DNA from: CAZAYY01 sp964489525
Lineage (GTDB): Bacteria; Chloroflexota; Anaerolineae; Anaerolineales; JABWBV01
Direction: 5' to 3'
Length of the DNA: 64,000 bases
Assembly (NCBI GenBank): GCA_964489525.1
Contig: CAZAYY010000003.1
Location: forward strand, 62,001 to 126,000
Shown here: one piece after another, positions 52,767 to 60,449 of the stretch
Layout of the letters: every line of letters starts with the position of its first letter
Position numbering within the stretch: position 1 is the first letter of the stretch
Position numbers and translations under genes: made by a program
Notes under the pieces: model-generated
What the model was told of the DNA's origin: nothing
The model's database searches: none
The model's input: the letters and a program-made list of their open reading frames with translations, nothing else

Positions 52767-53633
52767 ATGAAAGCAAATTCGAAACCGCCCATCCTGACCC
52801 CTTTCCACCCCCTTACCGGGTTTACGGCCGCCTGGAGTGCCCTGGCTGCCATGGTGCGCAAAGAGCTGATCATTCTGTCGCGCTACCCGGTGCAGTTTTT
52901 CACCTCGTTTGCCCAGGTTTTGCTGATTGTGGCCATCTTCTCCCTGGCTGGCTCCATGTTCAGCGCCCCTGGCGAGGCAGACATGACCGTGAACGGTGTG
53001 GTGGTCTATGGCTTTGTGTTATTTATTTTCCTGAGCGATACGCTCTGGACGATTGGCTTCAATGTGCGCCGCGAGCAGGTACAGGGTACGCTGGAACAGC
53101 TTTACCTCAGCCCGGCGAGCAAATTCGCCAGCCTGGTCTCACGGGTCGGTCACACCCTGATCTGGACCGGGTTGGTCAGCATCGTAGGTGTGGCTTTCAT
53201 GTCGTTCTTACTGGGCGGGCTGCCGTTTCAAAATCCGCTGCTCGGGCTGTATGTGTTTGTGATGGGGCTGGCTGGCACGTTTGGCATGGGGTTTGCCTTT
53301 GCGGCGGTCACGCTGCGCCTCAAAGAATCTGCCAACACCCTGGCCAACCTGCTGCAGTTTGTGTTTCTGATTTTTTGCGCCAATTTTTTTCCATTTTCGG
53401 CATTGCCGGAACCGCTGCTTTGGGTTTCCAAAGTGCTGCCGCCCGCCTATGCCGTAGATTTATTCCGCTCGACGTTGATGGGCTTTCCGCCCGGGTTTCC
53501 CGAACTGGCCAGCGTGGAAACCGGGTTGGTCGTCCTGACCGTGTTCGGGTTGGTAATGCCATTGGTTGGCTATTGGCTGTACCGCAAGGCGGAAAATTAC
53601 GCCCGCCGCTCGGGCAGCCTGGCCCAATTCTAA
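52767..53633 (+). CDS. ABC-2 type permease (second)
   Basis: 288 residues, six helices, with KELIILSRYPVQFFTSFAQVLLIVAIF, FNVRREQVQGTLEQLYLSPAS and the late block FFPFSALPEPLLWVSKVLPPAYAVDLFR. It mirrors the first permease and lies 32 bases after it. Together with the ATPase it should form an exporter; the substrate is unknown. Confidence 0.9.
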   Translation: MKANSKPPILTPFHPLTGFTAAWSALAAMVRKELIILSRYPVQFFTSFAQVLLIVAIFSLAGSMFSAPGEADMTVNGVVVYGFVLFIFLSDTLWTIGFNVRREQVQGTLEQLYLSPASKFASLVSRVGHTLIWTGLVSIVGVAFMSFLLGGLPFQNPLLGLYVFVMGLAGTFGMGFAFAAVTLRLKESANTLANLLQFVFLIFCANFFPFSALPEPLLWVSKVLPPAYAVDLFRSTLMGFPPGFPELASVETGLVVLTVFGLVMPLVGYWLYRKAENYARRSGSLAQF

Positions 53634-53690
53634 GGGCTTTTCCCTGGTTAAACCCCGTGAACTGCCCCACAATAAAAGGAGAAAAAGAAA

Positions 53691-54122
53691 ATGAACACAC
53701 AAGATGAACGCTTCAGAATTTTAGAGATGATTGGACAGGGACAGATTACCGCCGAACAAGGCGCCCAACTGCTGGAAGCCCTGGGCAGCGGAAGCCCGAC
53801 CCCCGCCGCACCTACCCCACCGCCTGCACCCAGCCCGGCGCCAGCCCCGGAAGAAGTAAAAGCCGCCCTCAACACCGCCAGCCAGAAAGGCCGCCGGCTG
53901 CGTGTGGTGGTGTCTTCTAAAAACGGCAAAGAGCGGGTAAATGTCAATCTGCCCATCCGGCTCATGGAAGTCGGGCTCAAAATCGGCAGCCGCTTCGTAG
54001 ACGAGCTGAAAGACCTGGATGATGAAATGGCCATGCTCATGGATGCCATCCAAAACGATGTCATGGGCAAAATTGTGGAAGTGGACGACGAAGAAGAACA
54101 CGTAGAAATCTACATCGAGTAA
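53691..54122 (+). CDS. SHOCT/YvlB-N-like domain protein
   Basis: 143 residues. N-terminal helical hairpin RILEMIGQGQITAEQGAQLLEAL (residues 9-31), a Pro-rich linker, then a C-terminal part with LRVVVSSKNGKERVNVNLPIRLMEVGLKIG and an acidic end. The N-terminal motif occurs in proteins of the LiaX/YvlB stress group, which sense envelope damage. Being last behind the exporter, it may be a regulator or modulator. RBS GGAG lies 11 bases before the ATG. Confidence 0.7.
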   Translation: MNTQDERFRILEMIGQGQITAEQGAQLLEALGSGSPTPAAPTPPPAPSPAPAPEEVKAALNTASQKGRRLRVVVSSKNGKERVNVNLPIRLMEVGLKIGSRFVDELKDLDDEMAMLMDAIQNDVMGKIVEVDDEEEHVEIYIE

Positions 54123-54369
54123 ATTTCATTCCTGGCGCACTGCAGCCTGCCTGCCCACAGGCGCAGCAAGGAAAGGGGGAGTGCAGTCGGGTTTTACCCA
54201 CTGCATTCCCCACCCACTCCTTCTTGCCAGGCCACAGCAACTGGCAGCCTCAAACCACCAAACGCCGGTCGCAAGGCCACCCCGCCCTGCCCACTTCATT
54301 CACGATATACAGTTCAACCCAACCATTTTTCCCGGTTCAAAATTTTTTTAGAAGCATTCAGGAGCAAGT
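54123..54369. other. Gap between SHOCT-like gene and MFS gene, with stem-loop at 54177-54212
   Basis: GGGGAGTGCAGT / ACTGCATTCCCC (one G-U) with an inner GGG / CCC pair makes a strong hairpin. No U run follows. No gene is visible in the rest of the gap; GGAGC precedes the MFS start. Confidence 0.55.
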
Positions 54370-55728
54370 ATGTCTGAAAAAAACACCAAACGAGCTATGC
54401 TGACCTTTGGAGCCATCTGGCTGGGGCAGCTTGTTTCTGTGCTGGCCACCACCATGACCGGTTTCGCCCTGACCTTATGGGTATTTGAACAAACCGGGCA
54501 GGCCACAGCCCTGGCGCTGGTGCATGTATTCTTCATCACTCCCTTTCTGGTGGTTTCTCCCTTTGCCGGGGTGATGATTGACCGCTACAACCGCAAACTG
54601 ATGATGATGATCAGCGACCTGGGGGGTGGGCTTGCCAGCATGGTCATCCTGACTTTGGTTTTGCTGGGCAGGCTCGAAATTTGGCATCTGTACATTGCCG
54701 CCGTTATTCAGGGTCTAACCAACACCTTTCACTGGCCTGCGTATTCTGCCGCCATCAGCACCATGGTGCCTAAGGAGCAGTACGGCCGGGTGAATGGGAT
54801 GATGGGGTTGGTGGAGATGGGCCCGGCAGTGATTGGCCCGATCCTGGCGGGGGCCTTGATTGGCCTGATTGGGCTGGAAGGCATTCTGGTAATTGACATT
54901 GTCACGTTTTTGTTCGCCATCAGCGTGCTGGCGCTGGTGCACATCCCGCAGCCCAAGCAAACCGATGAAGGGCGCAAGGCCCAGGGAAACCTGCTCAAAG
55001 AAGCCGCCTATGGATTTAAGTACATCCTCGATCGCCCCAGCCTGCTCGGCTTGCAGCTGGTGTTCTTATGCGCCAACTTTTTCTCCGGAATTGGACAGAC
55101 CTTACACGCTCCGCTCATCCTGGCCCGTACCGGAAATAACGAATTGCTATATGGCAGCGTTCAAATGCTCGGGGCGCTGGGCGGAATTACAGGGGGGGTG
55201 CTGATGGGTGTGTGGGGCGGGTTTAAAAAACGCAGCCTGGGTGTGCTGCTGGGCTGGATGCTGAGCGGCCTGGTCGCCCTGACCCTGTATGGTTTCGGAC
55301 AAAGCCTGGTGGTGTGGGGCACCGCCTCCTTCTTAGGGATGGTGATTGCCCAACTGGTAAATGCCTCTAACCAATCCATCTGGATGGCCAAAGTCGCCCC
55401 AGACCTGCAAGGGCGGGTTTTCTCCGCTCGCCGGCTGATTGCCTGGGTCACCACACCCATCACCCCGCTGATTGGTGCACCCCTGGCCGATTTTGTGCTC
55501 GAGCCCGCAATGCGCGGTGATGGTGTCCTGCCAACCCTTTTTGGGCCGCTGGTGGGCACCGGGCCAGGTTCGGGCATGGCGCTGGTGATGATCACTGCCG
55601 GTTTACTGGCTTCTTCGGTTGGGGTGATTGCCTTCTTCATTCCGGCGGTTCGAGAAGCAGAATCTGCCCTGCCCGACCACCAGCAAGATGCAGGAAGGGG
55701 TGAGGCAGGTACCGGGGAGACCGGCTGA
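54370..55728 (+). CDS. MFS transporter, macrolide-efflux/enterobactin-exporter-like (MFS_3)
   Basis: 452 residues with about 12 helices. The loop motif GVMIDRYNRKLMMMISD between helices 2 and 3 is the MFS motif A, and GFALTLWVFEQTGQATALAL is typical of the Mef group. The C-terminus is a short hydrophilic tail. Drug efflux is likely; the substrate is not predictable. It may belong with the GNAT and ABC genes upstream. Confidence 0.9.
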   Translation: MSEKNTKRAMLTFGAIWLGQLVSVLATTMTGFALTLWVFEQTGQATALALVHVFFITPFLVVSPFAGVMIDRYNRKLMMMISDLGGGLASMVILTLVLLGRLEIWHLYIAAVIQGLTNTFHWPAYSAAISTMVPKEQYGRVNGMMGLVEMGPAVIGPILAGALIGLIGLEGILVIDIVTFLFAISVLALVHIPQPKQTDEGRKAQGNLLKEAAYGFKYILDRPSLLGLQLVFLCANFFSGIGQTLHAPLILARTGNNELLYGSVQMLGALGGITGGVLMGVWGGFKKRSLGVLLGWMLSGLVALTLYGFGQSLVVWGTASFLGMVIAQLVNASNQSIWMAKVAPDLQGRVFSARRLIAWVTTPITPLIGAPLADFVLEPAMRGDGVLPTLFGPLVGTGPGSGMALVMITAGLLASSVGVIAFFIPAVREAESALPDHQQDAGRGEAGTGETG

Positions 55729-55775
55729 GCAGATGCGTTTTTTATAGGCTGTAAGGCCTGTATGCTTTTTCCAAC

Positions 55776-56057
55776 TTAACGCGGCTCGTTATTAAAACGC
55801 TTGATCCGGTTTTGAATGTCGGCGACGATGATTTGGATTTCCGCCAGGTCGCTTTCGATTAAATGTTTTGAAAATTCCTGCCAAAGAGCGGCGATATCCG
55901 GCGGGCAGTAATGCAGTAAAGTAGCAATATCGTTTTCGTGAATGCCCACCCTGGCAAAATTTCCTTGCCGGTAGAGCGAAGGTAAGGCGTAGAGTTTAAA
56001 CAGCAGCAGCCCTTCCAACGTGGCAATGGGGATGCTGCGGTCCAAAAAAGCCCCCTT
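55776..56057 (-). pseudogene. C-terminal remnant of a larger gene (nucleotidyltransferase-like)
   Basis: The open frame of about 90 codons begins immediately after an in-frame TAA at 56060-56058 and has no ATG near its start (the first candidate is TTG at 56045) and no RBS. The encoded IPIATLEGLLLFKLYALPSLYRQGNFARVGIHENDIATLL looks like the tail of a toxin/antitoxin-type nucleotidyltransferase (AbiEii-like or related), with the catalytic N-terminus gone. A stand-alone small gene from TTG is less likely. Confidence 0.6.
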
Positions 56058-56702
56058 TTATAACCTGCTCACAATCACATTCGCCCGGTCAATTTCATCC
56101 TGGATAATCGTGTGGTCCATGTTGGGGTAGAGCACATACTCCACCTGCGCGCCCAACCTACCCAGGGCAGCAGCGCTTTCTACCACCCTTTCTTTCGGGA
56201 TGTGAAAGTCCACATCGCTGCAGCCCATGAAAACGGGCACCCCGGCCAACGAGCCACTGTAGCGGGTTTCGTCCACCTTGGGGCCTATCAACCCCCCACT
56301 GAAGGCCAACAGCCCGCCATATGGGCGTGGATACCGGGCGGTGTATTCAGAAGCCAGGCAGGCCCCCTGCGAAAACCCTGCAAGGATTATTTTATTTGCC
56401 GGAACCCCTGCCTGCAGAACATGCTCCACCACAGCATCCAGGCGAGCCAGGGCAGAATTGAGCCAGGGCTCGTTTTGGGCGAGTGGCGCTAAAAAGCTGT
56501 AGGGATACCAGGTGTTTCCAGCAGCCTGGGGGGCGAGATAGGCCATCTGGGTGTGAGGCAGGGCGCGAGCCAAATCCAGGATAGAACTGGCAGTGGCCCC
56601 TCGCCCGTGCACCAGGATCATCACTGCCCCGGCTTCAGCCAGGGGTTTGCCAGCCGCCAAAACCGGCTGGCCAGCATGAGGGTCAGGGATTCGTTCAGGC
56701 AT
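56058..56702 (-). CDS. Carboxylesterase/phospholipase-family hydrolase (MhqD-like)
   Basis: 214 residues, alpha/beta hydrolase: VMILVHGRGATASS (oxyanion region), nucleophile elbow GFSQGACLAS, Asp in CSDVDFHIP and His in NMDHTIIQDE. This esterase type is paired with a ring-cleaving dioxygenase in the mhq regulon of Bacillus, where it helps detoxify quinones. Its start overlaps the dioxygenase end by eight bases. Confidence 0.85.
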   Translation of the reverse strand: MPERIPDPHAGQPVLAAGKPLAEAGAVMILVHGRGATASSILDLARALPHTQMAYLAPQAAGNTWYPYSFLAPLAQNEPWLNSALARLDAVVEHVLQAGVPANKIILAGFSQGACLASEYTARYPRPYGGLLAFSGGLIGPKVDETRYSGSLAGVPVFMGCSDVDFHIPKERVVESAAALGRLGAQVEYVLYPNMDHTIIQDEIDRANVIVSRL

Positions 56703-57684
56703 GGGTCACCTCTGGCCCAGCAAGCAGCCGGGCAGAAAAGCGGGGCAGGATGTTTGCAATCACCTCGCGCTGCGGCTCAAGCCAGGGAGGCAGCCGCAGA
56801 CTCTGGCCCAGGCTTTCTACCGGCTCATCCAGCGCAAAACCGGGTGGGTTGGTGGCCAGTTCGAACAAAATCCCGTTGGGTTCGTTAAAGTAAATCGAAT
56901 GAAAATACTGGCGGTCGCGCACCGGGGTGACCTGGTAGCCAGCCTGGGTAATTCGGGCCTGGTAAGCCAGCTGTTCGGGGTCGTTCTGGTTGCGGAAAGC
57001 GACGTGGTGTACCACGCCAGCCCCAGGCCGGCCGCGCGGCCCTTCCGGGTCTACCTGTAAATCCACAAATGACCCCAGGCTGCCGGGCTGGCCTTGAAAC
57101 CGCTGGCGAGCGCCTTCCTGGCCCACCAGGGTGTAGCCAAAAACATCTGTGAGCAGGCGGCTGGTTTCCTCGGCCTGCCAGACCCCCAAAGTCACCCCAT
57201 GAAAGCCGCGCAGCGCATGGCCAGCTGGAACTGGCCCGTCTTCCCAGGCTGCGGCTTCTGGGGCGTTATCATCCACCACCAGCTCCAGGCGGGTGCCGTC
57301 GCGATCTTCAAAGGGCAAAACCGATGTGCCAAAGCGCTGTTCCAGTTTGCCGGTGGCAACGTTGAATTTCTTCAGCCGCTCCAGCCAATATCCCAACGAA
57401 TTGCCGCCAATGGCATAGGCGCTGGCAACCACCTGGCCGTTGCCCACCTGGCCACGCCGGGCGTTGGGCCAGGGGAAAAACGTCATCACCGTGCCGGGGC
57501 TGCCGGTGTAGTCGGCAAAGTAAAAGTGGTACGTGCCAGGGTCATCAAAGTTAACCGTGGTTTTCACCAGGCGCTGGCCAAGAATGGCGTGATAAAAGTC
57601 CACGTTGGCCTGGGGGTCGCTGGCAATTGCGGTGATATGGTGAATGCCGGTAATGGGATTGGGGGTCATGGGATTGAGGGTCAT
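56695..57684 (-). CDS. Ring-cleaving dioxygenase, MhqO/MhqA-like (VOC fold)
   Basis: 329 residues with two glyoxalase/VOC modules: GIHHITAIASDPQANVDFYHAILG and VVHHVAFRNQNDPEQLAYQARI, with IYFNEPNGILFELATNPPGF giving the Glu ligand. These hydroquinone-type dioxygenases use Fe(II). RBS GGAG is seven bases from ATG 57684. Regulator upstream, esterase downstream. Confidence 0.9.
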   Translation of the reverse strand: MTLNPMTPNPITGIHHITAIASDPQANVDFYHAILGQRLVKTTVNFDDPGTYHFYFADYTGSPGTVMTFFPWPNARRGQVGNGQVVASAYAIGGNSLGYWLERLKKFNVATGKLEQRFGTSVLPFEDRDGTRLELVVDDNAPEAAAWEDGPVPAGHALRGFHGVTLGVWQAEETSRLLTDVFGYTLVGQEGARQRFQGQPGSLGSFVDLQVDPEGPRGRPGAGVVHHVAFRNQNDPEQLAYQARITQAGYQVTPVRDRQYFHSIYFNEPNGILFELATNPPGFALDEPVESLGQSLRLPPWLEPQREVIANILPRFSARLLAGPEVTHA

Positions 57685-57767
57685 AAATTAGTCTCCTGTG
57701 GGGGATGGGGTGGTGTGAGAAGGCGGTTTTTTGTGGAATTGCGAATCATCGATTGGCATTACCGCTG

Positions 57768-58214
57768 TCAGCCTCCGAGGCCAAGGGTTTTGCACAGCCG
57801 GGCCAGGGTTGTTTGTTCAGCGGCCGTGAGAACGGAGAATTCCTGTATGACGCGCCCGACATGCTGGGGAAAAATTTGCTCAATCAGCGCCTGCCCGGCC
57901 GGGGTCAGTTCGACCACGCTCACCCGGCGGTCGGTTGCGGAGCGGCGGCGGGCGGCAAGGCCGCGTTTTTCCAGGTTGTCGAGCACCATAGTGAGGTTGC
58001 CAGTGGATTTCAGAATCTTCCCGGCAAGTTGGTTTTGGGGCAGCGGGCCTAGGTGGAGCAGCGCTTCCAACACACCGAACTGGCTGATGGTCAGGTTGTG
58101 TTCCGCCAGGGCTGCGTTCACCCGGTGGGTGACGGCTTCGGCGGCGCGAGTGATTTTGATGTAGGCGTCCAGCGCCTGGATGGCTTCCGGTGTGCCCTGG
58201 TAGTGTGTGCCCAT
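57768..58214 (-). CDS. MarR-family transcriptional regulator
   Basis: 148 residues with the winged-helix core LTISQFGVLEALLHLGPLPQNQLAGKILKSTGNLTMVLDNLEKRGLAARRRSATDRR, DRR being the wing signature. No Cys in the N-terminal region, so it is not OhrR-like peroxide sensing. An inverted repeat 24 bases before the ATG is the probable operator. It likely represses itself and the dioxygenase-esterase genes, as MhqR does. Confidence 0.92.
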   Translation of the reverse strand: MGTHYQGTPEAIQALDAYIKITRAAEAVTHRVNAALAEHNLTISQFGVLEALLHLGPLPQNQLAGKILKSTGNLTMVLDNLEKRGLAARRRSATDRRVSVVELTPAGQALIEQIFPQHVGRVIQEFSVLTAAEQTTLARLCKTLGLGG

Positions 58215-58237
58215 GGTTTTTTCCTGGATTGTTTTAT

Positions 58238-58268
58238 ATCAAATCGTTTGATGTTAAACAATATTATA
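58238..58268 (-). promoter_or_regulatory. marR promoter with palindromic operator
   Basis: Minus-strand TATAAT at 58268-58263, then, ten bases further, ATCAAA-CGA-TTTGAT (58252-58238), a perfect six-base-arm dyad placed over the expected transcription start. AT-rich DNA surrounds it. Confidence 0.7.
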
Positions 58269-58383
58269 TGGTATTTGTGAGGAAATAAAATGAGGGTTTG
58301 ATAAGAAGTGGGCTTGCAGGAGGGCATCATGCCACCCCTTCGGGGTTGGGGAAATTCAGGTAGATTCATTGGTGCATGAGGCG

Positions 58384-58389
58384 TATAAT
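58384..58389 (+). promoter_or_regulatory. -10 box of the DUF6194 gene
   Basis: Perfect TATAAT 50 bases before ATG 58440; the -35 is weak. Confidence 0.5.
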
Positions 58390-58439
58390 TGTGGCGTTGG
58401 CGATGTTGGCACAAAATGCAGGTGTATTCAGGAGGACTT

Positions 58440-58892
58440 ATGCTGCCCGGCGAGATGATTCACGAGTTGGTTACTCAGCTTCCAGGTGTTGTTCCGAAGG
58501 CAAGTTGGGGCGAAACATCATTGTTCTATAATCCCAACAAAGCGCTGCCCAATGGCGTATATTTTTGCACCATCAAAGAGCATGACGGCGCAAATGATAA
58601 GGCTGCGTATCTGGACCGGGCGGGGGTTTTTCGGCTTGCCATTGGTCTCCCGCCGGCAACCTATATCCGGCTCTTTGGCAAAAAACCGGCAAGACCTCCG
58701 AAAGGCGGGGTGGTTGCCACCGGCCACGATTTCACCCGCCTGAATGAATTAATGCCCCATCCCATTTATGCGTGGATGGGTTGGGCTCAAATTCTGTCCC
58801 CAACCAAAGCGCGCTTTATAGAGATCTTCCCGCTCATCCAAGAAGCGCATGCTGCCGCGGTGGTCAAGTTCGCCAAAAAGATGGCAGGATAA
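58440..58892 (+). CDS. DUF6194-like protein
   Basis: 150 residues. LDRAGVFRLAIGLPPATYIRLFG and LNELMPHPIYAWMGWAQILSPT resemble the DUF6194 family as I recall it; function unknown. AGGAGG lies five bases before ATG 58440, which decides against the upstream in-frame ATG at 58389. The MBL hydrolase gene follows with its own promoter. Confidence 0.75.
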   Translation: MLPGEMIHELVTQLPGVVPKASWGETSLFYNPNKALPNGVYFCTIKEHDGANDKAAYLDRAGVFRLAIGLPPATYIRLFGKKPARPPKGGVVATGHDFTRLNELMPHPIYAWMGWAQILSPTKARFIEIFPLIQEAHAAAVVKFAKKMAG

Positions 58893-58906
58893 GCAGATCA
58901 GGATGT

Positions 58907-58912
58907 TATAAT
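58907..58912 (+). promoter_or_regulatory. Extended -10 promoter giving a leaderless MBL mRNA
   Basis: TGTTATAATTTCGGCGATG: a TGn extended -10 (TGT TATAAT) with seven bases to the ATG. The first base of the mRNA should be at or next to the start codon. No RBS is present. Confidence 0.65.
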
Positions 58913-58919
58913 TTCGGCG

Positions 58920-59555
58920 ATGACGCTTTCGATTGTATCTTTTACGTTAGGTCCGGCGGCAACCAACGCCTACCTGGCTGCCGATGCAGAAACTGGCGAG
59001 GCCGTGGTGATTGACCCGGCCTGGGATGGCGAGGTAATTCTGGCGGCAGCCAAAGAACGCGGCTGGCGAATTACGAACATCTGGCTGACCCACGGGCATT
59101 TTGACCACCTGGGCGGCTGCGCCGCAGTGGCAGATGGCTGCAATCCGCCACCCCCGGTGGGACTGCACCCGGAAGATTACTGGTGGTGGCGCAACCAGGG
59201 CGGCGCCCACCTGTTTGGGCTAAAAATTGACCCTGGGCCGGAACCCACCATTGAACTGCTGCCAGGGATGAATCTTCATATTGGCAAGTATGTCCTCGAA
59301 GTGCGTTTGGCACCCGGGCACACGCGCGGCCATGTGATGTTTTATGCACCTGCCAAAGCGCTGATGTTTTGTGGGGATGTGATCTTCCAGGGCAGCATTG
59401 GGCGGACCGATTTGCCCGGTGGCGATTACGCCACGCTCATCGAGAGCATTCGCACCCAGGTACTCACCCTGCCCGACGAAACCCGCCTGCTGCCCGGGCA
59501 CGGCCCGGAAACCACCGTCGGGCTCGAGCGAGTCTACAACCCCTTCCTGCGTTAA
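58920..59555 (+). CDS. MBL-fold metallo-hydrolase (glyoxalase II-like)
   Basis: 211 residues. Metal motif LTHGHFDHLGG (HxHxDH), then APGHTRGHVMFY (His), FCGDVIFQGSIGRTDLPGGD (Asp) and LPGHGPETTVG (His). These match the hydroxyacylglutathione hydrolase-like branch common in bacteria; the thioester substrate is unknown. Probably leaderless. Confidence 0.92.
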   Translation: MTLSIVSFTLGPAATNAYLAADAETGEAVVIDPAWDGEVILAAAKERGWRITNIWLTHGHFDHLGGCAAVADGCNPPPPVGLHPEDYWWWRNQGGAHLFGLKIDPGPEPTIELLPGMNLHIGKYVLEVRLAPGHTRGHVMFYAPAKALMFCGDVIFQGSIGRTDLPGGDYATLIESIRTQVLTLPDETRLLPGHGPETTVGLERVYNPFLR

Positions 59556-59563
59556 AACCCGGC

Positions 59564-60361
59564 TCAGAGAACCAGCTTCATCTCCAATTCACCATCGTCT
59601 TCCACACCGGTTTCAACGAAACCGAGCTTCGCGTAAAAATCGCGCGGGCAGCCTGGACCGGGAACGTAGCTGAGGAAAAATTCGGCTGCCCCGGGCAAGG
59701 TGCGCACATGCGCAATTACCTTTTCGAGGGCCTTACGGCCAAAGCCCAATCCCTGGTAGCGGTAGTCAATCATATAGCGCCAGAGATAATACAAGGGTTT
59801 TTCCCTGTCATCCAACAGCATAACAAATCCAACCGGGGTCTGATCGGCGTAAATGGCGCGCGCCCAGGCTTTTGGCTCCAGGCCGGCCTGGGCGAGGGAA
59901 CGGGCATTGTCAGAAACGAAGCGCCGCTGGAAAGAATCAGTGTGCAGGTTGAAGACATCCCGTGCGTTGTCTTCGGTAACTTCCACCAGGGATATCACCG
60001 ACCCGGCTGTCACCGGGCCGCGCGCCGGAATTCGCCAGGGCATCATTGGGTAACCCAGCAGGCCCCGTTCAGGATACAGGTTGTTCCAGGTGCGCACACT
60101 GCGCTCTAAAACCATGTCCGTCTCCGCCAGGCGGGCGCGCCATTGTTTGAAATGATCGGTTTCAAAATGGGTTTTTTGGGCAGCTTCATCGCGATAGATT
60201 TCAAGCAGCGTAAAGCGAGATGGATCTTCTGCATCTTGATACACATCAAAGCGAATCACGCCCATTTCCTGAACAGAAGCATTGGCGTTTTCGAGCAAAG
60301 CCGATTTAAAGAGATCAATAGATTCAGTTTTCACCTGGTAGAAAATTTGCATAATTAACAT
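59564..60361 (-). CDS. Fusion protein: antibiotic-biosynthesis-monooxygenase domain + GNAT acetyltransferase
   Basis: 265 residues. The N-terminal about 95 residues match the ABM/YgiN dimeric alpha-beta barrel (MQIFYQVKTESIDLFKSALL, VIRFDVYQDAEDPSRFTLLEIYRDEAA, FKQWRARL). The C-terminal about 150 match spermidine-type GNAT (BltD/PaiA) with YQGLGFGRKALEKVIAHV, the VPGPGCPRDFYAKLGFVETG block and the acidic EMKLVL end. The start at 60361 is supported by GGAGAG seven bases upstream. The gene lies just downstream of the rny terminator. Confidence 0.82.
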   Translation of the reverse strand: MLIMQIFYQVKTESIDLFKSALLENANASVQEMGVIRFDVYQDAEDPSRFTLLEIYRDEAAQKTHFETDHFKQWRARLAETDMVLERSVRTWNNLYPERGLLGYPMMPWRIPARGPVTAGSVISLVEVTEDNARDVFNLHTDSFQRRFVSDNARSLAQAGLEPKAWARAIYADQTPVGFVMLLDDREKPLYYLWRYMIDYRYQGLGFGRKALEKVIAHVRTLPGAAEFFLSYVPGPGCPRDFYAKLGFVETGVEDDGELEMKLVL

Positions 60362-60383
60362 GGCTTCTCTCCATAATAAAAAA

Positions 60384-60427
60384 GGCGCTGGGGCATCCTG
60401 TGAACTTTGAACAGGTACTCCAGCGCC
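60384..60427 (-). terminator. Terminator between rny and the ABM-GNAT gene
   Basis: GGCGCTGG / CCAGCGCC outer stem and CCTGT / ACAGG inner stem, followed on the minus strand by six U. It terminates rny, yet lies just upstream of the next RBS, so it may act as an attenuator for the downstream gene. Confidence 0.85.
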
Positions 60428-60449
60428 ATGAAAACAATCCTGGGAAAGG

